Of a DNA stretch of 64,000 nucleotides, positions 59,977 through 64,000 are shown in pieces (position 1 is the stretch's first letter; each line of letters starts with the position of its first letter). Where the stretch lies: positions 1 to 64,000 of the forward strand of contig NZ_SDID01000005.1 in NCBI RefSeq assembly GCF_009192995.1, in the 5' to 3' direction. Position numbers and translations under genes: made by a program. Under the pieces are notes generated by a model. The model ran no database searches and was not told the origin of the DNA. It saw only the letters and a list, made by a program, of their open reading frames with translations. The DNA is from Sulfurimonas indica (GTDB lineage Bacteria; Campylobacterota; Campylobacteria; Campylobacterales; Sulfurimonadaceae).

Positions 59977-60866
59977 GAGAGCATATCATACGCATCCTCA
60001 ATAGTTGGCGCATTTTGTGTTACAAAAAGATAAACAGCAGCATTTAAGCGTGCTAGTTTTAAGAACTCATCGGATGGACTGTGTAACTGCTGGGATGACT
60101 CTTCTAGAGATATTTTATCCCATGATTTTTTATAGTGTATACCAAAATATTCAGGGTCAATAATGTACTCTTGAACATCTTCATTCTCTACCATCCATAG
60201 ACGACCTTTTGAAAAGAGTTCAGGTGTTCCCTCATTCCCTTGGATGAGTGCAAATTTTTTATATCTGTCAGAAAAAATCTGTGCATATTTTTTTACATAA
60301 GGTTTATGAAAAACTCCTATAATTGCATATTCACTTTTTGCAACTCCGGGGAGCTTCTCAATTGTGTTAAATCCACTTCGTAGACCAAGCCTGTTCCTTA
60401 TCTCTGTAAGTTTATGAAGTTTGTTAAAAAACTCTTTTCTGTCAAAATAGTGTATATTAGGATGTAATTTGATTTGTGAGACTATCTCTTTAATCGTTAT
60501 ACCATCTTTAGCAGGTTGTTTTTCATCGCCGATAATGACAAGCTTTAGATTTTGTTTCTCAAGTGCTTTGGCCACTAGTGGAAAAATATAAGGATTTTTG
60601 GCTTTCCCGTCAAAAGGATAACCAAGTTCAAGAGAGTTTTTTATTTCAGATTTTGTAATATGTTCATCGCAAGCAGCAATCGCACCACGAAACTCTTCTG
60701 TCGTTTCCGGTTTGAGTCTCCATCCAAGTAAAAAAGCCGCAATTTGCTCACTTGGAACACTTTGGTTTAGAACCTGTTGCATCATATCTTTTGCTTCATC
60801 GAAACTAAGATCTCGATTCCCTTTTAGACCTGTGCCGACAGCGTGTATATATTTGAAAAAATCCAT
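59973..60866 (-). CDS. TrpD2-like (anthranilate phosphoribosyltransferase family) protein
   Basis: 297 residues. N-terminal helical domain typical of the family (SFDEAKDMMQQVLNQSVPSEQIAAFLLGWRLKPET), then the alpha/beta domain with KNPYIFPLVAKALEKQNLKLVIIGD and LRSGFNTIEKLPG. The GTGGD phosphoribosyl-diphosphate signature is missing and residues for anthranilate are not apparent, so it is probably a TrpD2/YbiB-like protein, members of which bind DNA, not a tryptophan enzyme. Monocistronic, opposite to its neighbours. Confidence 0.75.
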   Translation of the reverse strand: MDFFKYIHAVGTGLKGNRDLSFDEAKDMMQQVLNQSVPSEQIAAFLLGWRLKPETTEEFRGAIAACDEHITKSEIKNSLELGYPFDGKAKNPYIFPLVAKALEKQNLKLVIIGDEKQPAKDGITIKEIVSQIKLHPNIHYFDRKEFFNKLHKLTEIRNRLGLRSGFNTIEKLPGVAKSEYAIIGVFHKPYVKKYAQIFSDRYKKFALIQGNEGTPELFSKGRLWMVENEDVQEYIIDPEYFGIHYKKSWDKISLEESSQQLHSPSDEFLKLARLNAAVYLFVTQNAPTIEDAYDMLS

Positions 60867-60925
60867 GATTTTACTACCCTTATCTATTGATAGATAAAGT
60901 GTAGCAAAATTATATAAATAGGAGT

Positions 60926-61261
60926 TTATAATCCAAGTTTATCTTCGATTGCATCCTCTAAATCACCATTATGTGGTGTCACATGAAAATAATCTTTTGA
61001 AAACTCAACTGTTACAGCTTTTGTTTCACCATTTTCTGTTTTTTCTGCTATAAGTTCATTTTCTTTAAATTCTGTCATTCTCCAACCATCATCTTCACCC
61101 GCTTCTACAATGAGCTTATGAACTTTTTGCAATGGCATCTCTTTAAAGTATGTATAATCTGCAGTTTTTGCATCAACATGAGCTCCTGTTGTGGCACTAC
61201 ATGATACAAAAAGTAATGAAGAGAGTAGAACAGTTACGCTTAAGATAATAATTTTTTTCAT
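60926..61261 (-). CDS. Small lipoprotein
   Basis: 111 residues. Signal peptide with lipobox FVSC (Cys about residue 21), then a compact alpha/beta domain (GWRMTEFKENELIAEKTENG, VEFSKDYFHVTPHNGDLEDA). Reminiscent of DUF-type lipoproteins with one helix and four strands. Function unknown. The start is preceded by AAAGGAA. Confidence 0.75.
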   Translation of the reverse strand: MKKIIILSVTVLLSSLLFVSCSATTGAHVDAKTADYTYFKEMPLQKVHKLIVEAGEDDGWRMTEFKENELIAEKTENGETKAVTVEFSKDYFHVTPHNGDLEDAIEDKLGL

Positions 61262-61360
61262 TTTGTTTTCCTTTTATATTTTTCAACCCATAAACAAGTT
61301 AGGTATCCTTAATATGATATAATAATAATTATAAAAAAACTTTGAATTGAATGGATTTTA

Positions 61361-61555
61361 ATGGGTTCACAAGACATAGTCATTATTTTAGTTATGACAT
61401 TTCCAATGTTGTTATTTAGTATCTATCCGGGAATAAAAGCAAGTGAATATTTGGAAAAAAAATATAATATCGAAGAGTCGAAAAAAAGAGCTGTAATGGT
61501 TTCAGTGACGTTTCTGTTTGCTTTGACACTGTCACTGCTGCTTTATTATGTTTAG
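61361..61555 (+). CDS. Small membrane protein
   Basis: 64 residues with two helices (IVIILVMTFPMLLFSIYPGI and AVMVSVTFLFALTLSLLLYYV). The stop lies just before the RBS of the Sel1-repeat gene, so they are likely co-transcribed. No family recognised. Confidence 0.6.
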   Translation: MGSQDIVIILVMTFPMLLFSIYPGIKASEYLEKKYNIEESKKRAVMVSVTFLFALTLSLLLYYV

Positions 61556-61565
61556 GAGTTTGTAT

Positions 61566-62168
61566 ATGAAAATTCTATTAGTGTTTTTAATGGTAGTTTC
61601 TCTTTATGCTTCAACACAAGAAGCATTGCAGGCATATAAAAATCAAGAATATAAAAAAGCATTTAGACTTTATAAAGAGGCTGCTGAGAAAGGTGATATA
61701 ACTGCACAAAATGCAGTGAGTTACCTTTACTTTAATGGTATCGGCATACAAAAAAGTCAGCAAAAAGGACTCAAATGGTTACAAACGGCTGCTGATAGTA
61801 GTGATAAAAGAGCCTGCTTTGATTTGGGAATGATGTATCTCTCAGGTATAAATGTCGAAAAAGATTTACAAAAAGCGGCAAAATATCTGCAAATCGCTTC
61901 TGAGAAAGGTAATAGTGACGCTACATACAATCTGGCACTCATGTACTATAACGGTGATGGAGTAAAACAGGACCTAAATTATGCAGCATCACTTTTAGAA
62001 AAAGCGGCCGAATCAGGACATATCGCTGCACAACATAATGTTGGAAGAGTTTATATGCAAGCATTAAATTTTAAAAAGGCAAAACAGTGGCTGAGTGAAA
62101 ATGTAAAAGATGGAGATATTCAGGCAGCTGATCTCTTAAAAGAGATAGAGGCTGCTAAAAAAGAGTAG
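61566..62168 (+). CDS. Sel1-repeat periplasmic protein
   Basis: 200 residues from the ATG at 61566, eight bases after AGGAG; an ATG at 61548 would place six residues before a good signal peptide and lacks that site. Signal peptide MKILLVFLMVVSLYAS, then four to five Sel1/TPR-like helical repeats (EAAEKGDITAQNAVSYLYFNG, AADSSDKRACFDLGMMYLSG, ASEKGNSDATYNLALMYYNG, AAESGHIAAQHNVGRVY). Likely a protein-interaction scaffold in the periplasm. Convergent with cobA. Confidence 0.85.
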   Translation: MKILLVFLMVVSLYASTQEALQAYKNQEYKKAFRLYKEAAEKGDITAQNAVSYLYFNGIGIQKSQQKGLKWLQTAADSSDKRACFDLGMMYLSGINVEKDLQKAAKYLQIASEKGNSDATYNLALMYYNGDGVKQDLNYAASLLEKAAESGHIAAQHNVGRVYMQALNFKKAKQWLSENVKDGDIQAADLLKEIEAAKKE

Positions 62169-62169
62169 T

Positions 62170-62907
62170 TTAGTTTTTCTCAAACCATTTCAGTTGCTCA
62201 CGCAACTCAACAACATGTCCGACAATAATAAGTGCAGGAGTAGGGACACCTTTTGCTTTTTGGACAATATTCTCCAATGTCCCAATCACAACACTCTGGT
62301 CTTTTGTAGTACCACGTGAGATAACGGCACACGGATAATCTTTCGGTTTTCCTACTTCTTGGAGTTTTGAAGAGATTTTTTCTAGATTATGAAGTCCCAT
62401 TAAAAAGACAATCGTATCATCTGTTTTAAAGTTTTCCCATGGGATCTGTGACTCTTTTTTATTTGGGGATTCATGTCCTGTTACTACGCGAAAACTAACA
62501 GCTACTCCACGATGAGTTACAGGAATGCCTGCATAGGCAGGCACACTTACAGCTGAGGTGATACCTGGAATAATCTCGAACTTTATATCTCGCTCATGAA
62601 GATATGCTCCTTCTTCACCACCACGACCAAAGACAAAAGGGTCACCACCTTTGAGACGTACTACAACATTGTGCTTGAGAGCATTTTGATAGATAACTTC
62701 ATTTATCTCATCTTGTGGTAATGTGTGTTTCCCATCCTCTTTTCCGACATAAACAAACTCACATCCATCTTTTGCCATATCTAAAATCTCAGGATTGGCA
62801 AGACGGTCATAAATGATAACATCGGCTTGGGTAATAACTCTGTGTGCTTTGATCGTTAAAAGCTCAACATCTCCTGGACCAGCGCCTGTTAAATATACTT
62901 TGCCCAT
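62170..62907 (-). CDS. cobA: Uroporphyrinogen-III C-methyltransferase (SUMT)
   Basis: 245 residues. Methylates uroporphyrinogen III twice to precorrin-2, entry step to siroheme and heme d1. SUMT signatures: VYLTGAGPGDVELLT (about 4-18), DVIIYDRLANPEIL, VRLKGGDPFVFGRGGEE, GITSAVSVPAYAGIPVTHR and VFLMGLHNLEKI. Single-domain form without the uroporphyrinogen synthase or Met8 partner. Start overlaps the nirF stop by one base. Confidence 0.95.
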   Translation of the reverse strand: MGKVYLTGAGPGDVELLTIKAHRVITQADVIIYDRLANPEILDMAKDGCEFVYVGKEDGKHTLPQDEINEVIYQNALKHNVVVRLKGGDPFVFGRGGEEGAYLHERDIKFEIIPGITSAVSVPAYAGIPVTHRGVAVSFRVVTGHESPNKKESQIPWENFKTDDTIVFLMGLHNLEKISSKLQEVGKPKDYPCAVISRGTTKDQSVVIGTLENIVQKAKGVPTPALIIVGHVVELREQLKWFEKN

Positions 62908-64000
62908 TATCTCTTCTCCTCATAGATGAAAATCCCTGATGGTTTTTTAATTGTAAATATCTCTTTTTGTAACCACCAGCCTTTTGTATTGATTATCGCT
63001 AATTTATTTGTATCGTTTACAGAAACATAGAGTTTCGGTGCTTCATTCGACCATCTGACATGAAGTATCTTACCATCAAATGCAAATCTTTTGATGACTT
63101 TTAGCGTTTTTGTGTCAATAATTTGAATGACCGGAAATTTGTTCCCGGAAAAGGTAACAGCTAAATATTTTTTATCAGGAGATAGCGCAGTAAATACTGG
63201 TAAACCTTCTGTTTTTATCGCTTTTAAAAATTTAAAATCAGGTGTATAAACAAAGACTTTGTTATCTCCAACTGCAGGAATGAAAACTTTTGAATCGCTG
63301 ATGGACCAAAAACCAAAATGAGGGACTTTCAGTACCGGTTTTCTATCATCGAGTTTAAGTTGAATCTTTTCAAATTGCATGCTGTCTAAATCAACAACAC
63401 CAAACCAAGGACTTTGGAAAAAACCATTGATATATTTATCCCCTTTTATCATTGCATCAAAAGGCATAACACCGACATCTTTGAACTCTTTATAGAGTTT
63501 GAACTTTGGTTGTCCCTTTTTTTCATTTTCATCTTTATAGATAGCAATGGCATCATTGTCCATCTCTGAAAAAATCAGATAGTTTTTATAGATTTTTATA
63601 CCCACGTTACGAGAGCCGGTTTTGATCTTTTGTAGTGGCTTTAAATCACGTGAGAGAATATCTACACTCTTGTCATCATAGTTTGCAACCGCTACATAGT
63701 TTTTTGCTATGACAAAACCGATAGCACTTTTACTTGTTTTGTACTCATCAAGTTTTTTCTCACTGCGAGGATCAAATCGCACAACATAACCATCACGAGA
63801 GATAAGATAGCCATCATTCCCATAAAATTTGATAACTCCATGGTTCATATTGTGCATACCTGTCATATGTGATTTTGGCAGGTCATTGATAACAACAGCA
63901 ACAGAATTGCTTTCTCGCTCTACAACAAAGATTTTCTCTTTTGCATTCAGATAGTTATTAGCTAAGAGCAATAATAGGATTGTGGTAAAAAGTTTTTGTA
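62907..64000 (-). CDS. nirF: Heme d1 biosynthesis protein NirF (5' end outside window)
   Basis: Open to the window edge at 64000; at least 364 residues visible. Read from the edge the frame begins with a hydrophobic signal-like stretch (KLFTTILLLLLANNYLNA) before KEKIFVVERESNSVAVV, so the true start lies just outside and the TTG at 63971 is not needed. Beta-propeller like cytochrome cd1: FDPRSEKKLDEYKTSKSA, SVDILSRDLKPLQKIKTGSRNVGI, FSEMDNDAIAIY, LSPDKKYLAVTFSG and PKLYVSVNDTNKL. It binds heme d1 precursors in the periplasm in late synthesis. Upstream neighbours are likely nirS or nirJ. Confidence 0.9.
   Translation of the reverse strand, partial: QKLFTTILLLLLANNYLNAKEKIFVVERESNSVAVVINDLPKSHMTGMHNMNHGVIKFYGNDGYLISRDGYVVRFDPRSEKKLDEYKTSKSAIGFVIAKNYVAVANYDDKSVDILSRDLKPLQKIKTGSRNVGIKIYKNYLIFSEMDNDAIAIYKDENEKKGQPKFKLYKEFKDVGVMPFDAMIKGDKYINGFFQSPWFGVVDLDSMQFEKIQLKLDDRKPVLKVPHFGFWSISDSKVFIPAVGDNKVFVYTPDFKFLKAIKTEGLPVFTALSPDKKYLAVTFSGNKFPVIQIIDTKTLKVIKRFAFDGKILHVRWSNEAPKLYVSVNDTNKLAIINTKGWWLQKEIFTIKKPSGIFIYEEKR

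Noticed and set aside
59973-60866. Tryptophan biosynthesis enzyme TrpD
   Set aside because: The GTGGD phosphoribosyl-diphosphate motif is missing and no trp genes are nearby; TrpD2/YbiB-like fits better.

Overview
ORGANISM. The gene content and order point to a Campylobacterota (former Epsilonproteobacteria) chromosome, most like Sulfurimonas and its relatives. The indicators are a PglB-type oligosaccharyltransferase, a UPF0323 lipoprotein, a short glucose-6-phosphate isomerase, an epsilon-type porin, long TrmB, QueH, and a heme d1 (denitrification) gene set. The genus is inferred from protein families; no 16S gene is present. LAYOUT. (1) 1-12757 is accessory DNA stacked at one tRNA-Asn gene. 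The left part (1-3184) holds a frameshifted integrase and a three-gene zeta-toxin module. A 47-bp 3' piece of tRNA-Asn follows at 3185-3231. A second, intact-looking island (3233-12739) lies between 18-bp direct repeats and carries its own integrase beside the right end. Its cargo is a translationally coupled FtsZ N-terminal fragment plus leucine-rich-repeat gene, ArdA antirestriction, an XRE regulator facing two lipoproteins, two hairpin-rich non-coding blocks, and a replication/excision-like group (AlpA-type HTH, SANT-like protein, RecA-fold ATPase, iteron-like repeats). No relaxase or conjugation genes are visible. (2) 12760-29900 is core: pglB, galU, pgi; then a long minus-strand series running fabZ-lpxA-clpX-mreB-mreC-mipA-like-carB-yrdC-like-membrane protein-UPF0323-glutathionylspermidine-synthase-like, with queH and a cyclophilin just upstream of it. 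(3) 29900-39760 is an acetate module: histidine kinase, response regulator, porin, DUF485 protein, ActP, CBS/nucleotidyltransferase protein, DnaQ-like exonuclease and acetyl-CoA synthetase. (4) 39800-52900 is core: pyrF, tRNA-Ser, tRNA-Thr, rodA, an RluD-family gene, a fibronectin-III lipoprotein, trmB, ftsE, ftsX, an EnvC-like protein, thrC, proC, proA. (5) 52894-64000 is a nitrite-reduction/heme d1 region: a CRP/FNR regulator without an N-terminal Fe-S cysteine cluster, perfect and near-perfect FNR-type boxes, a COX1/NnrS-like membrane protein, a DUF59 protein, a fused siroheme decarboxylase, a Met8-type siroheme synthase, a di-heme peroxidase, SUMT (cobA) and nirF cut by the right edge. HOW IT FITS. 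SUMT makes precorrin-2, the Met8-type enzyme makes siroheme, the fused decarboxylase makes didecarboxysiroheme, and NirF acts later; NirJ and the cd1 reductase are expected outside the window. The most unusual material is in the tRNA-Asn island: the FtsZ-fragment/LRR pair, the structured non-coding block upstream of ardA, and a reconstructable attP with five TGGCAAC arm sites.
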